64,000 nt of DNA, taken from positions 3,173,501-3,237,500 of the forward strand of contig NZ_JAJJMP010000001.1 in NCBI RefSeq assembly GCF_020905415.1. Direction: 5' to 3'. The translations under genes and the position numbers were made by a program. This DNA comes from Myroides oncorhynchi (GTDB lineage Bacteria; Bacteroidota; Bacteroidia; Flavobacteriales; Flavobacteriaceae). Of the stretch, positions 17,775 to 28,106 are shown in pieces. The notes under the pieces were generated by a model. It had not been told where the DNA came from. It saw only the letters and a program-made list of their open reading frames with translations, and ran no database searches. Every line of letters begins with the position of its first letter. Position 1 is the first letter of the stretch.

Positions 17775-19283
17775 ATGATTAAAAGAGGTTTATTATTAAT
17801 TGCCTTACTATTGAGTAGCTCCGTTGTTATAGGACAGAAGAAGTACTCAGAACTAACGAAAGAAGATTATTTACATGATTTTGATATTCTTATAAATATT
17901 ATAAAAAACCAACACCCTAATCCATTCCGTAGTATTACTGCGAAAGAATTTGACAAGAAGGTGGCTGAGATTAGAAGTAACCTTGAGAAGAATCCTTCTT
18001 ATGGGAACTTTTTGTTGTCTAATCCTATTCCGCTAATTCACGATGCTCATTCTTCTCTAAGTACAGATAGTACGATATTTGAGGATTTTACTAAAGAGTC
18101 TACATTCTTTCCAGTGAATACAATTGTGTATGATGGTAAGGTATTTGTGAATCAACATAACCCTGTTCTACCTGCTGGTAGTGTTATTACAGCTGTTAAT
18201 GATATTAAATCTAAAGCCTATTTAGATAAAATAAATGTGACTACAGATGGGCAGATAGTTGCCAATGATGCGAAGGATTTCTCATTCTATGTATCACTTA
18301 TGAACCCAGGTGTAGAGGAGTTTAAGATTGCTTATCAAGATACATTGAATGCTCCAGAGCACAAGGAAGTAGTAATGAAGTCTGTTGACTATTCTCGTAA
18401 TTACTATAATGTGCAGAAGGCAATATTACCTGTAGATGTTATTAGTTATTCTTATGGGATTTATGGACGCAAGATTACAGATGAGACTTATTATTTAACA
18501 ATTAAGACATTTGCTTTCTCAGAAGAGTTTGCCTATCAGAAGTTGAGTACTTTCTTTGAAAAGCTAAATGCTGATGGAGTAAAGAACTTAATCATCGATA
18601 TCAGAGGCAATGGAGGAGGTTTTCTGAGCAATATTCCTTTATTTTACTCCTTTATATCTAAGGACAAAGTATTTAAGAATAGCTATCGCTATGCTACTAA
18701 AGTAGTGGAAATTAATGTGCGTGAGAACTTAATCGATGCTAGTGGTAGACAGTATTCTGATATGGACATCAAAAACATGAATAACTTTATGTTCCAACGT
18801 TATGACAAGAGTACGGTAGAGGGGGATGAGTATTACTATGGTAATAATCGCCTAGATGAGTCTTATGTGGAGAATTATCCTCGTGATCGTTATTTCTTTG
18901 AAGGAAATACAATGTTATTAATAGATAATAATACGGTGTCAGCTGCGGCATACTTTGCTTCTCTATTTAAGGAGAATAACAGAGGAGCTATTATTGGTCA
19001 AGAGACTCGTACATGTAGTAACTTCACAACGGCTTCTTGGTTTATTAACTATAAATTACCTAATACACAGACAGTGGTAGATTTGCCTCGTTCAGAAGTA
19101 TTCTTTAATAATTTGATTAGTACTAAACAGGGGTGTCGAGGAGTGCTACCTGATTATAGTGTAGATGAAAAGGCATTTTATAAAAGTTTAATCAATGAGC
19201 AAGATCCAGAGCTGACCTTTGCCTTAGATTTACTAAGAAGACAAGCACAGAACGTAGAGTTAAAGAGTATAGACGTTAATTAA
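17775..19283 (+). CDS. secreted S41-family peptidase
   Basis: 502 residues with a signal peptide (cleavage near SVVIGQ). The C-terminal half carries the S41 (C-terminal processing/tricorn-like) core: NLIIDIRGNGGG, then LLIDNNTVSAAAYFASL with nucleophile Ser389, and IIGQETRT. The N-terminal half is a helical cap; a clear PDZ domain was not recognised, although VITAVNDIKSKAY may be a degenerate one. It acts in the periplasm or at the surface, substrate unknown. The fatty-acid-hydroxylase-like gene starts 48 bases downstream on the same strand and may be co-transcribed. Confidence 0.88.
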   Translation: MIKRGLLLIALLLSSSVVIGQKKYSELTKEDYLHDFDILINIIKNQHPNPFRSITAKEFDKKVAEIRSNLEKNPSYGNFLLSNPIPLIHDAHSSLSTDSTIFEDFTKESTFFPVNTIVYDGKVFVNQHNPVLPAGSVITAVNDIKSKAYLDKINVTTDGQIVANDAKDFSFYVSLMNPGVEEFKIAYQDTLNAPEHKEVVMKSVDYSRNYYNVQKAILPVDVISYSYGIYGRKITDETYYLTIKTFAFSEEFAYQKLSTFFEKLNADGVKNLIIDIRGNGGGFLSNIPLFYSFISKDKVFKNSYRYATKVVEINVRENLIDASGRQYSDMDIKNMNNFMFQRYDKSTVEGDEYYYGNNRLDESYVENYPRDRYFFEGNTMLLIDNNTVSAAAYFASLFKENNRGAIIGQETRTCSNFTTASWFINYKLPNTQTVVDLPRSEVFFNNLISTKQGCRGVLPDYSVDEKAFYKSLINEQDPELTFALDLLRRQAQNVELKSIDVN

Positions 19284-19331
19284 ACTAGAATAGAGGGTGC
19301 TGTCTACACCAAATGCTTTGAGAATATAAAT

Positions 19332-20042
19332 ATGTTAGAAAGAATTATCACATTATCTATTAGTGAATTGATTGCCTTTAGCTTATTGCTAAACCTCTTT
19401 CTCTATGGGCTTTCTATAGGTTTATATCTCCTACTACAAAAGTACACGTGTAGTACTTATATACAAGAAGAGCAGCAGGCTATCACAAGTAGAGATATTC
19501 GTTTGTCTCTGTTTACTATTGTGTGTAATGCCCTTGTGTTTTTGTTAGGTATATGGCTTTATAAGAATGAGATCATTAATGTCAGTGAGGATAATACGAT
19601 ATTGATTATCATCCTACAAACTATTGGATTAATTATAGGTATGGACTTCCTGATGTATGTATTTCATCGCTTAGCACATATCCCTTTTTTTTATTCTTTA
19701 GCACACATAAGACATCATGAACACAGTAGTGTGAATGCAATTAGTCTATTTGTTCTACATCCGATCGAAGCTATTGGTTTTGGTCTTTTGATAGTGGTGT
19801 TGTTATATCTATTTCCATTTGATGTGATTGCTATTGTATTATACCTAATTGTTAATTTATTATGGGGTACAATAGGACATATCGATAAGGATATCTTTAA
19901 GGGAACTTTATTTGAGCGCATCAGCCGCGATGTTCTGTGTCTAACGGTATTTCACAATATTCACCACCAAGATCCCCATAGCAACTACGGTTTTTATACT
20001 TTATTTTGGGATAAATGCTTTAAAACATACCGAAAAGAGTAA
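19332..20042 (+). CDS. sterol desaturase/fatty acid hydroxylase family membrane protein
   Basis: 236 residues with four or five hydrophobic segments. The di-iron histidine clusters of the family are present: HRLAH after segment three, HIRHHEH shortly after, and HNIHHQ near the C-terminus. Family members hydroxylate or desaturate lipid or carotenoid chains in the membrane; the substrate here is unknown. It follows the S41 protease by 48 bases and is followed by a 431-base gap. Confidence 0.87.
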   Translation: MLERIITLSISELIAFSLLLNLFLYGLSIGLYLLLQKYTCSTYIQEEQQAITSRDIRLSLFTIVCNALVFLLGIWLYKNEIINVSEDNTILIIILQTIGLIIGMDFLMYVFHRLAHIPFFYSLAHIRHHEHSSVNAISLFVLHPIEAIGFGLLIVVLLYLFPFDVIAIVLYLIVNLLWGTIGHIDKDIFKGTLFERISRDVLCLTVFHNIHHQDPHSNYGFYTLFWDKCFKTYRKE

Positions 20043-20473
20043 TACCATAAATTAGTAATTTCCATTTACAATAGATACTAGCTTTTATCATATTGAGGAG
20101 TTTTTAAAACCTCTTTTATAGCTTGCTTGAGACACTGACTTCACTTTGTTTTGTATAATTGATGCTCTTTTAAGTGTTGTTTCCGGATTTAAAATAATAT
20201 ACGCTTGTAAGTTGTTGATTTATAGCTGTAAACTTTTTTTTAAGTAACTGTTATTTTTAATTTCCCTCCTTTATATCCTTGGTTGTATTACTATAAGTTG
20301 TTGGAATGTAGTAGTTAATGATAAACAAAGTGTTAGAATGGTTAGATAATATAGCTTGTTTTATGCATGTTGGAAACGAAAAATAGGTAAATAATCAATT
20401 GAAATGTGTAAATTTGATAGTCACGCCTTACTATATAGTATTATTGTAATGTGATTATAATTAAAATGCTATT
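20043..20473. other. AT-rich intergenic region
   Basis: No gene or convincing hairpin terminator is seen. An exact -7-like TAAATTTG occurs at 20409-20416, 58 bases before the next start codon, but without a -33 box at normal spacing. Confidence 0.25.
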
Positions 20474-21601
20474 ATGAAAAAGAGTATTGTTGTATTGATG
20501 TTAGGAATCGGCGGAGTTATCTACGCTCAAGATTCTATTGCATTACGTGATCTTTCTACAAAAGACACATTGAAACTAAGGGATGTCACTTATGTTTTAG
20601 ATACATATGTTCTTAATGATTCTCTAGATATTGTAGAAAAGAGAAGTGCAATGCCTGCCATACATACACCGCTAAATAACCGCCTAAAATATATAGCTAG
20701 TACTGACGAAGGATTTAAGCCATTTATTAGTTTAGATAGTAAAAAAGATAGTATAGTACTTGTGTCTAAGTATATCAAAGGAGAGTTAGAGAATGGGGTA
20801 GTGGTAGAAGATAATGGAGCAGAGGATTTAGCAGTGGTGCATTACACAGATTTTAAACCTGTGACTAGATATACAACCAATAGTGACTATCACTTCTATA
20901 TGTATGCGAGTAGTGAAATAGAAAAAAATGATGGGCTAAGGGATCAGTTTGACAATCTAGAAGAAGGAGAGTTGCTTCCATATAAACAAGATTATGTAGA
21001 TGGCAAATGGACATCGTGGAATGGTGATCTGACAGTGAGTCAAGTGAATATAGATGGATTATCTACTGCTGCTACTTTATACAGTTCTTTAGATGAGAAT
21101 AAGGAGAGAATGATGTGGAAAATACTAGACAAGGACAATGTACTGTCTTATGTCTTCATCGAGAAAGCAAAAGGGATAACGACTGTGTATGAACAATCTT
21201 TTAGAAAAGAAGGAGATAAACTAGTACCATTACCACTGAATACTGCTTCTATGATTAATGTAGGTTTTGATAAAAAGCGTATAACAACGAAGACAGAGAA
21301 AGGAAAGAGTATCTCGGACATCTACTTTGAAACTTTCGGTAAGAGAGAATGGAAAAAACCGAATCAATATATCTTTGATTACAAGAGAAAATCAGATAAG
21401 AAAGATACGCGTGCTAGAGTGGTATTAGATAAGAGTATCACTCCTGATACAATCTTCTTTGATTTTATCGTGGCATTAGCGAATAATCCAGAATTATTTA
21501 GAAGAGATGTACACTTAAAGGATTTCTCTTATGAACAGCTATTAAACAAAAAGATTATAGTACTTAATACCTCTGTAAAGGCACTGTACATATTAGAATA
21601 G
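20474..21601 (+). CDS. secreted protein of unknown function
   Basis: 375 residues, signal peptide (cleavage near GVIYAQ). I do not recognise a family. The mature protein is hydrophilic and mixed alpha/beta with no cysteine pairs or metal motif. Residues about 120-200 contain the most structured region (VVHYTDFKPVTRY...YHFYMYASSEI). The C-terminal half resembles a beta-rich domain. It probably resides in the periplasm or at the surface. It is monocistronic with a double hairpin after the stop codon. Confidence 0.8.
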   Translation: MKKSIVVLMLGIGGVIYAQDSIALRDLSTKDTLKLRDVTYVLDTYVLNDSLDIVEKRSAMPAIHTPLNNRLKYIASTDEGFKPFISLDSKKDSIVLVSKYIKGELENGVVVEDNGAEDLAVVHYTDFKPVTRYTTNSDYHFYMYASSEIEKNDGLRDQFDNLEEGELLPYKQDYVDGKWTSWNGDLTVSQVNIDGLSTAATLYSSLDENKERMMWKILDKDNVLSYVFIEKAKGITTVYEQSFRKEGDKLVPLPLNTASMINVGFDKKRITTKTEKGKSISDIYFETFGKREWKKPNQYIFDYKRKSDKKDTRARVVLDKSITPDTIFFDFIVALANNPELFRRDVHLKDFSYEQLLNKKIIVLNTSVKALYILE

Positions 21602-21631
21602 TACCTTAAATCTGCTGATAACATTTAAGGT

Positions 21632-21661
21632 AATAAAGCCTGCTATTTAGCAGGCTTTATT
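21632..21661 (+). terminator. rho-independent terminator
   Basis: AATAAAGCCTGCT/AGCAGGCTTTATT hairpin with an ATTT loop. It is preceded by a second inverted repeat TACCTTAAAT/ATTTAAGGTA just after the stop codon. Confidence 0.75.
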
Positions 21662-21771
21662 CGTTTAGGATACTAAGGGATTGTAAATATCTATTTGTGA
21701 TTAGCGTTAAGGCATTCTTTTATAGTAAATAAGAGGAAAGAAAGGAGCTTGCTATTTTAACAGATTTATCT

Positions 21772-21801
21772 TTTGGTAGTAAGTGCCATTTTGTATCTTT
21801 A
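21772..21801 (+). promoter_or_regulatory. candidate promoter for the aminopeptidase P gene
   Basis: TTTG at 21772-21775 and TATCTTTA at 21794-21801, 18 bases apart, fit the Bacteroidota -33/-7 pattern with one mismatch. The position would give a short leader, and it supports the start at 21825 rather than 21783. Confidence 0.45.
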
Positions 21802-21824
21802 GCTTGAAAAATTTATTAGCAAAA

Positions 21825-23603
21825 ATGACATATTTAGAAAAACTATCAGAGATACGTTCTTTAATGAAGAGCAAGGGTATAGATGGATATATTATTCCTT
21901 CGTCAGATCCTCATATTAGTGAATACTTACCAGATTATTACAAGTGTATATCTTGGACATCTGGTTTTAGAGGTTCTGCAGGAACATTAGTTATTACACA
22001 AGACTTCGCTGGATTATGGACAGATTCTCGTTATTTCGTACAAGGGCCTGGACAGTTAAAAGGATCAGGTTTTGAGCTAGTAAGGTTAAAAGTACAACAT
22101 GCACCGGAGTATGTTAATTGGTTAGGAGATAAATTATCTGCTGGGAGTACAGTAGCATTTGACGGTAACTTAGCGTCACTAGCTGTAGCTAATTCGGTAA
22201 AAACAATCTTAGAGCCTCTTAATATTAAGATAGATGGACATGTAGATTTGTTAGATTTGATTTGGAAAGATAGACCTGGACTACCTACAGAGCTTGCTTA
22301 TACGCTTCCAATATCTATTACGGGACAATCTACTCCTGATAAAATAGCAGCTGTACGCAAAGTATTAAAAGAAAAAAGAGCCACATCGCATTTGATCTCT
22401 TCATTAGATGATCTTGCTTGGGTATTAAATATAAGAGGAACAGATGTGAAGTGCAACCCTGTTACACTTGGATTTGTTTTTATTAGTCAAGATAAATCAA
22501 TCTTGTTTATTGACTCTAAAAAGTTAGATAAAGGAACAGCTGAAGAGTTACAAGGTTATGGTATTCTTATCAAGCCTTATGAAGAGGTAAGAAATTACCT
22601 TAAATCATTAAGCGCAAGTGAGACAATTTTGTTAGATCCTAAGCGCACTTGTTTTGCTACGTATGACTCAGTACCTACTAATGTAAAAATATTAGAAGAT
22701 ATGAATCCGTCTACGATGCTTAAAGCTGTTAAGAATGAAGTAGAGCTTAACCACGAGAGACAGGCAATGGTGAACGATGGTGTAGCTTTAACGAAGTTCT
22801 TCAAATGGATTGAAGAGAATGTTGCTTCAGGACAGTTATCAGAGATGAGTATAGCAGATCACTTAAGAGATTTGCGTGCAGCTCAACCAGGGTTTAAAGA
22901 TATCAGCTTTGACACTATTGCAGGGTATAAAGACCATGGAGCATTACCTCATTACAAAGCAGAGTTAGATAGCAATTACATATTAGAAGCAAAAGGATTA
23001 TTATTAGTAGATTCGGGAGGACAGTATGAGACTGGTACTACAGATATCACTCGTGTAATCTCTTTAGGTCAACTAACTCAAGAAGAAAAAGAAGACTATA
23101 CTTATGTGCTAAAAGGTACAATAGAAGGGTCAATGGCGATCTTCACTAAAGGAACTAGAGGATATCAGATAGATGCTATCACTCGTCGCCCTATCTGGGC
23201 GTCTATGCGTAACTATGGACATGGTACAGGACATGGGGTAGGATTCTTTCTTAATGTGCATGAAGGACCACATACTTTTAATGGAGCAGCAGTAGATATC
23301 GCTATTGAGACAGGTATGGTGAGTTCTATCGAGCCGGGTCTATATAGAGAAGGTAAGCACGGTATCCGTATTGAAAACTTGGTGGTATCTAGAGATATTA
23401 GCTCTAATCAGTTCGGAGACTTTATGGACTTTGAGACCATTACAATCTGTTATATTGCAACTGATTTAGTAGATAAATCTCTATTAGAGCAAGTACATAT
23501 TGACTGGTTAAATAACTATAACCAATGGGTATATGAATCGTTAGAATCTAAATTATCACCTGTAGAAGCAGCGTGGTTAAAAGAGAAAACAAAGGCAATT
23601 TAG
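21825..23603 (+). CDS. Xaa-Pro aminopeptidase (M24B, aminopeptidase P family)
   Basis: About 592 residues from the ATG at 21825; the in-frame ATG at 21783 overlaps the likely promoter and adds a non-conserved stretch. Two creatinase-N-type domains precede the pita-bread catalytic domain, as in eukaryotic-type cytosolic APP. Metal ligands are visible in LLVDSGGQYETGTTDITR (two Asp), GHGTGHGVGFFLNVHEGPH (His) and SSIEPGLYREGKHGIRIEN (Glu, with a second Glu after). The enzyme removes an N-terminal residue preceding proline and has no signal peptide, so is cytosolic. It is monocistronic with a terminator shared with the convergent gene. Confidence 0.92.
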   Translation: MTYLEKLSEIRSLMKSKGIDGYIIPSSDPHISEYLPDYYKCISWTSGFRGSAGTLVITQDFAGLWTDSRYFVQGPGQLKGSGFELVRLKVQHAPEYVNWLGDKLSAGSTVAFDGNLASLAVANSVKTILEPLNIKIDGHVDLLDLIWKDRPGLPTELAYTLPISITGQSTPDKIAAVRKVLKEKRATSHLISSLDDLAWVLNIRGTDVKCNPVTLGFVFISQDKSILFIDSKKLDKGTAEELQGYGILIKPYEEVRNYLKSLSASETILLDPKRTCFATYDSVPTNVKILEDMNPSTMLKAVKNEVELNHERQAMVNDGVALTKFFKWIEENVASGQLSEMSIADHLRDLRAAQPGFKDISFDTIAGYKDHGALPHYKAELDSNYILEAKGLLLVDSGGQYETGTTDITRVISLGQLTQEEKEDYTYVLKGTIEGSMAIFTKGTRGYQIDAITRRPIWASMRNYGHGTGHGVGFFLNVHEGPHTFNGAAVDIAIETGMVSSIEPGLYREGKHGIRIENLVVSRDISSNQFGDFMDFETITICYIATDLVDKSLLEQVHIDWLNNYNQWVYESLESKLSPVEAAWLKEKTKAI

Positions 23604-23635
23604 TGCTATTACATTGTAATTCTATCTTTAGATTA

Positions 23636-23673
23636 TAAAAAAAGGTTGGTTCATTAAGAGCCAACCTTTTTTA
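23636..23673. terminator. bidirectional rho-independent terminator
   Basis: AAAAAAGGTTGG/CCAACCTTTTTT stem with A and T runs on both sides, between the convergent aminopeptidase and AraC-like genes. Confidence 0.8.
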
Positions 23674-23693
23674 TTACTAAATTTAAAAAACAA

Positions 23694-24557
23694 TTATGTG
23701 TGTATAACATTTGAATAGCGAATAATAGGTGCATGCCCATTGCTCTCGAATGTCTGATACTGCTTAATTAAAAAGTCTGAAGATTGATACCCACAAGTAT
23801 CAGCTATCTCCTTAAATGAGTTTTTTGTAAAGAATACCATTTCTAAACTTTGTATATATTTTCTCTTTTCGTGGAAAGATAAATATTCTTCCCCAAAGAA
23901 ATATACGAAGTCATTATTAAAGCTCTCATGTGTTAATCCTTTTGCTGATAAAGCAAGAACTAAACTCTCTTTGTTATTAACTCTATTAGCTGCTAACTCT
24001 TTATATAAGGTTACATATTTAGCCTTATCTTTCATGTAAAAGTCTATATCTAATAAAGAATCAATGTGTTCATTGCTAAGATTTAGATAAAACAAATTAA
24101 GTACTATCTCTCCTCGTTTAGAATCTTTAAAAAATGTTCCTCCTAGTCCACATAATCTATTCTGTCTGTTTAAGCAGTTGAATTTGATATAATGGTATTG
24201 ATCGCTACTTAGATTTTTGAACAAGTTAGGTAAGTCGCTAGATAGTACCTTCTTTATTTGTTCTTTAACGTCAGGAGTAATCTTCTCGAAGTTAACTTCT
24301 CTTATCTGATTAAAGTTGTCATCTAAGATCAAAGAGAAAGATTGAGCATATTGTATATTTTGCTGATGCTCTTTAATTGTAGCATAGTTGATATGCATTA
24401 ACGATTCGAATAACGTGGTGGTCATAGAATCAAAATAGTTGTAATGAAATCTTTGCCAAGCTAAAGAATGCTTGTTAGCACTAATGTTAAGTTTTGCGAA
24501 TTTCTCTATGAACTCTCCAAACACATCGGTGAGTTCTTCAAATAATTCAAGTGTCAT
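23694..24557 (-). CDS. AraC-like helix-turn-helix protein, uncertain
   Basis: 287 residues without a signal peptide. The N-terminal 200 residues are mostly helical and unrecognised. The C-terminal segment KRKYIQSLEMVFFTKNSF, followed by KEIADTCGYQSSDFLIKQY, resembles the second helix-turn-helix of AraC proteins (fluctuating A..CG..S...F..F pattern). I therefore call it AraC-like with moderate confidence. A single-cysteine motif (CGLGG) near residue 136 has no known meaning. It lies alone on the minus strand. Confidence 0.55.
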   Translation of the reverse strand: MTLELFEELTDVFGEFIEKFAKLNISANKHSLAWQRFHYNYFDSMTTTLFESLMHINYATIKEHQQNIQYAQSFSLILDDNFNQIREVNFEKITPDVKEQIKKVLSSDLPNLFKNLSSDQYHYIKFNCLNRQNRLCGLGGTFFKDSKRGEIVLNLFYLNLSNEHIDSLLDIDFYMKDKAKYVTLYKELAANRVNNKESLVLALSAKGLTHESFNNDFVYFFGEEYLSFHEKRKYIQSLEMVFFTKNSFKEIADTCGYQSSDFLIKQYQTFESNGHAPIIRYSNVIHT

Positions 24558-24880
24558 AATTAAGTCGTTTGATTAGTTAGGTTTTGTTTTGGAAATTTAT
24601 ATAATTTTTTAATAAAAACAAACAAGTTTTTTTTAATTCTTTTATTCGTATTGATGTAAAAATTATACATAGCAATAAAATTCTTTAATTCTATTGCATT
24701 ATAGTTAAAATAAGGATAGTGTGCTAAAGTCAGCAATACCACGTTTTAAGAAGGGTATGGTATAAGTAGGAAAGGTTGTAAATAGAAGTAATTTGCAAGG
24801 ATTAGGAAGTGTCTGTTACATCTAAATATTTAACATTTGAAAGCGGTTATTGCCTATTTGTGACAGAGAAAAACAAACAA
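24558..24880. other. AT-rich intergenic region
   Basis: No gene is supported; a 60-codon open frame at 24560-24742 is low in complexity and has no recognisable features. Confidence 0.2.
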
Positions 24881-24910
24881 AAAAGCCGATTACGTGAGCA
24901 ATCGGCTTTT
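24881..24910 (-). terminator. terminator of the GNAT gene
   Basis: AAAAGCCGATT/AATCGGCTTTT stem, 8-base loop, with T-rich ends on both strands, just after the stop codon at 24916. Confidence 0.8.
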
Positions 24911-24915
24911 AAAAA

Positions 24916-25419
24916 TTAATACTTTTTAAAACCTGTAAAATTCATTTGTTTGGTAAACCATAGTTTGCCATTGGGTAAATCGAAACTACGAGGGGGAACA
25001 TCTGCAAAGGTGAAGCCAATCTTCTCATAGCATTTAATTGCTCCTTCATTCCAATCGAATACGTTTAGTATTATATTCTCTCTCAATAGTTCTTTATGAG
25101 CATATCGTACAAAAGATATCATCATGCGTTGACCGTAACCTTTACCACGACTCTCTCTATCGCCTATCACGATACGTGCTAATTTAGCTATGTTATCATC
25201 CATGAGTACTATTTCACCTACACCGATGACGACATTATTCTCTGTGTCTATCGCTTTAAAGAACATTGAGTTATCTGTATTTAAGAAAGATACTATTTGT
25301 TGCTCTGTTAAAGGATGAGTGAATGCAGTTCCTCCGAATTGGACTAATTCATCATCAGAGAAATTCCAATTAAGCATAACAGGAATGTCATTAGTAGTAA
25401 ATGGTTCTAGTTTTATCAT
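24916..25419 (-). CDS. GNAT-family N-acetyltransferase
   Basis: 167 residues, one GNAT domain. Motif A reads RIVIGDRESRGKGYGQRMM, giving the acetyl-CoA pyrophosphate loop (RGKGYG). The C-terminal part has the usual NVFDWNEGAIKCYEKIGF segment (N..A..CYEK.GF). The acceptor substrate is unknown. The gene stands alone and is divergent from aroC with a 165-base gap. Confidence 0.88.
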   Translation of the reverse strand: MIKLEPFTTNDIPVMLNWNFSDDELVQFGGTAFTHPLTEQQIVSFLNTDNSMFFKAIDTENNVVIGVGEIVLMDDNIAKLARIVIGDRESRGKGYGQRMMISFVRYAHKELLRENIILNVFDWNEGAIKCYEKIGFTFADVPPRSFDLPNGKLWFTKQMNFTGFKKY

Positions 25420-25584
25420 AAATTCTTATTAAGTAAAACAAAGATATTAATTAATAAGATTGGATGGCAATATAGTTTATAATGGTTTGTTTAACTGAAG
25501 GAATTGTGATTTTAAGATAAAAAACACCTAAATAAAGGCATGGATAAAATAGAAAAGTGGTAAACTTGTATAAAATACAATAAT

Positions 25585-26646
25585 ATGGCAGGTAATACTT
25601 ATGGCAATAGGTTTAGAGTAACTACATTCGGTGAGTCACACGGTGTAGCGATAGGTGGTATTATAGACGGCTGTCCAGCAGGTGTAACGTTAGATTTAGA
25701 GGCTATCCAACAGGAACTAGATAGACGTAAACCTGGGCAGTCTAAGATAGTAACACAGCGCAAAGAAGCTGATGAAGTAAAGTTTCTTTCAGGGATATTT
25801 GAAGGGAAGACAACAGGTACTCCGATAGGCTTTATGATAGAAAATACAAATTCGAAGTCTAAGGATTACGACCATATTAAAGATATTTATCGCCCTAGCC
25901 ATGCGGATTATGTATATGATGAGAAGTACGGTCACCGTGATCACAGAGGTGGAGGACGTAGCTCTGCTCGTGAAACGGCAAGTAGAGTAGTGGCAGGTGC
26001 TATCGCAAAACAAGTATTGAAAGACTTGAATATAACGGCTTATGTAGCTTCTGTAGGAGATATCACAGTAGATAAGCCTTACCAAGAGCTAGATTTTAAT
26101 CAAATAGAGTTGAACCCTGTACGCTGTGCTGATCCTGTAAAGGCAGTGCAAATGGAGGAGCTAATTAAAGACATAAAGAAAGATGGTGATTCTATAGGAG
26201 GGACTATTATCTGTGTGGTACAGAACGTGCCTGTAGGGTTAGGAGAACCTGTATTTGATCGTTTAGATGCTGATTTGGCAAAAGCTATGCTAGGGATTAA
26301 TGCTGTAAAAGGAGTAGAGTTTGGTAGAGGATTTGAAGGAACGAAGATGAGAGGGAGCGAGCATAATGACTCTATCTTACCTGATGGCAGTACTACAACA
26401 AATAATGCAGGGGGTATAGTAGGGGGTATTAGCAACGGTATGGATATTTACTTTAGAGTTGCCTTTAAACCAACAGCCACTTTAATGAAAGATCAACAGT
26501 CTATTAATACAGCACACGAAGTAGTAACTGTACAAGGAAAGGGAAGACACGACGCCTGTGTATTACCTCGTGCAGTGCCTATTGTGGAAGCGATGACTGC
26601 AATCACGTTACTAGATTTTTATATAGAACAATTCGGAAGGAAGTAA
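25585..26646 (+). CDS. aroC: chorismate synthase
   Basis: 353 residues, full family length. The N-terminus [20 protein letters not shown] carries the first family signature (GESHG), with [19 protein letters not shown] and the late [20 protein letters not shown] also matching. It catalyses the last common step of aromatic amino acid biosynthesis, EPSP to chorismate, using reduced FMN. It is monocistronic here, with its own terminator; other aro genes are absent from the window. Confidence 0.97.
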   Translation: MAGNTYGNRFRVTTFGESHGVAIGGIIDGCPAGVTLDLEAIQQELDRRKPGQSKIVTQRKEADEVKFLSGIFEGKTTGTPIGFMIENTNSKSKDYDHIKDIYRPSHADYVYDEKYGHRDHRGGGRSSARETASRVVAGAIAKQVLKDLNITAYVASVGDITVDKPYQELDFNQIELNPVRCADPVKAVQMEELIKDIKKDGDSIGGTIICVVQNVPVGLGEPVFDRLDADLAKAMLGINAVKGVEFGRGFEGTKMRGSEHNDSILPDGSTTTNNAGGIVGGISNGMDIYFRVAFKPTATLMKDQQSINTAHEVVTVQGKGRHDACVLPRAVPIVEAMTAITLLDFYIEQFGRK

Positions 26647-26654
26647 TATAAAAG

Positions 26655-26703
26655 AAGAGTTGAAATGAAGGTTATTGATTGCCTTTACTTCAACTCTTTT
26701 TTA
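26655..26703 (+). terminator. terminator after aroC
   Basis: AAGAGTTGAA...TTCAACTCTT imperfect stem followed by T residues, between convergent aroC and the histidine kinase gene. Confidence 0.75.
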
Positions 26704-26753
26704 TATTTATAGTAGGGTTATTAACACCCTGATTAAGAATGAATATTCTTGAG

Positions 26754-28103
26754 TTAAAAACTCAAAGTAATAACCGTTCCCAACTGTAAATTAGAAGAGA
26801 TATCAAAGTCGATATGATGTTGTTCGAAGATAATCGTAGCTAGGGATAGCCCTATACCACTGCCTTTAATCGTACCTACATTCTTACCTCGGTAGAATGT
26901 CTGCTTAATAAACGCAAGTTCGTCCTCTGCGATGCCCTTTCCGTTATCAGCGACGATTACCTGTAGTCGATTATCTCTGACAGTTAAAGTAATAGCGATA
27001 GGGTTATTATTAGAGTACTTTACAGCGTTCTCAATGATATTATAGAGTGCCAAGTGAATAAGTGTCTCATTTGCTCTAAATTCTAGTTTAGAGAAATCCT
27101 CTACTTGTATATCTATTTGTATCGTGGTTTTAAACTCGATTAGCTTCTCTTGAAGTGCTTCATAGATATTCCAAATTAGTTCATCTATTCTAATCAACCC
27201 GTGGTCTTTCTCCGCGTTCTTTAACCCTGATAAGAGCAATAGATTACTTAGAATATTTTCTATTTTATAGACGTTCTCTAAAGCGTCATGTGCTACCTGC
27301 TGATACTCCTCAGGAGTGCGTTCTTTCTGTGCAAAAACTTCAAGGTTCCCGCTGATAGCAGTCAGCGGTGTTTTAAACTCATGAGAGACATAATTAATAA
27401 AGTTTTTCTGTATTAGGAATGTCTCAGATAAGCGAGTTAAGAGGTTGTTATAGGTAGAGATAAGCTCTTCTAGTTCATCATTTGATTTAGGTACCTCTAT
27501 ACCCTGTTCTAGGTTAGAATAATTGACTTGATTGACCTGTTTTACGATGTTTTTAATTGGCTTGTAAGCGATGTTAGAGATGTATCTACTCAGGAAGTAT
27601 ATCGCTAATAAACCTCCGATTAATACTGCAGATAGGATAAGAATTAAGGTTCTCATTTGCCCTGTAAAATCAACTGTAGATTCTCTCGTAAAGACTACAA
27701 AATCTCCTTGATTATCGGGGTAATATATTCCGTAATAGAAGTGCTCTTTATTCTTAAAATGGTAACTCTTAAGCGTTCGTACCTTATTTAATTCTTCTCT
27801 CGTTAAGATGGGATCTTCTGTCAAAGCGCCATAAGCTAGTTCGCCATTATCGTTATAGACAGCGACGTTCTTAGACTGTATAGCAGCTCTAAATTCTTCT
27901 TTGATTACAGAGTGTTCACTTTGAGACAACTCGTCTTGTTCTAAGTAATAGATAGCTGATAGCAGGGTAGTGTTTTTAAGTGATCTATTAATCGAGTCTT
28001 GCGTCTTCGAGAAGTAGGCAAAGAAAATCAATAAAGAAGCAACCAAAAATACAATACCAAAGGCAATCGTGCTATAGGTGGTAAGACGAGTTCGTAAATT
28101 CAT
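26754..28103 (-). CDS. OmpR-type sensor histidine kinase
   Basis: 449 residues with membrane segments at about 12-32 and 152-172 flanking a 120-residue periplasmic sensor, then a HAMP-like linker. His241 in FINYVSHEFKTPLTAI is the phosphoacceptor. N-box (NIIENAVKYSNN), G1 (VADNGKGIAED) and G2 (GSGIGLSLA) are complete, so it should be active. It starts 3 bases after the response regulator stop codon and is the last gene of a likely four-gene unit hutI-hutG-regulator-kinase. Confidence 0.92.
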   Translation of the reverse strand: MNLRTRLTTYSTIAFGIVFLVASLLIFFAYFSKTQDSINRSLKNTTLLSAIYYLEQDELSQSEHSVIKEEFRAAIQSKNVAVYNDNGELAYGALTEDPILTREELNKVRTLKSYHFKNKEHFYYGIYYPDNQGDFVVFTRESTVDFTGQMRTLILILSAVLIGGLLAIYFLSRYISNIAYKPIKNIVKQVNQVNYSNLEQGIEVPKSNDELEELISTYNNLLTRLSETFLIQKNFINYVSHEFKTPLTAISGNLEVFAQKERTPEEYQQVAHDALENVYKIENILSNLLLLSGLKNAEKDHGLIRIDELIWNIYEALQEKLIEFKTTIQIDIQVEDFSKLEFRANETLIHLALYNIIENAVKYSNNNPIAITLTVRDNRLQVIVADNGKGIAEDELAFIKQTFYRGKNVGTIKGSGIGLSLATIIFEQHHIDFDISSNLQLGTVITLSF

Positions 28104-28106
28104 AAG

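Noticed and set aside
24560..24742. 60-codon frame on the minus strand upstream of the AraC-like gene
   Set aside because: Low-complexity Lys/Asn/Phe sequence from AT-rich DNA; no family features.
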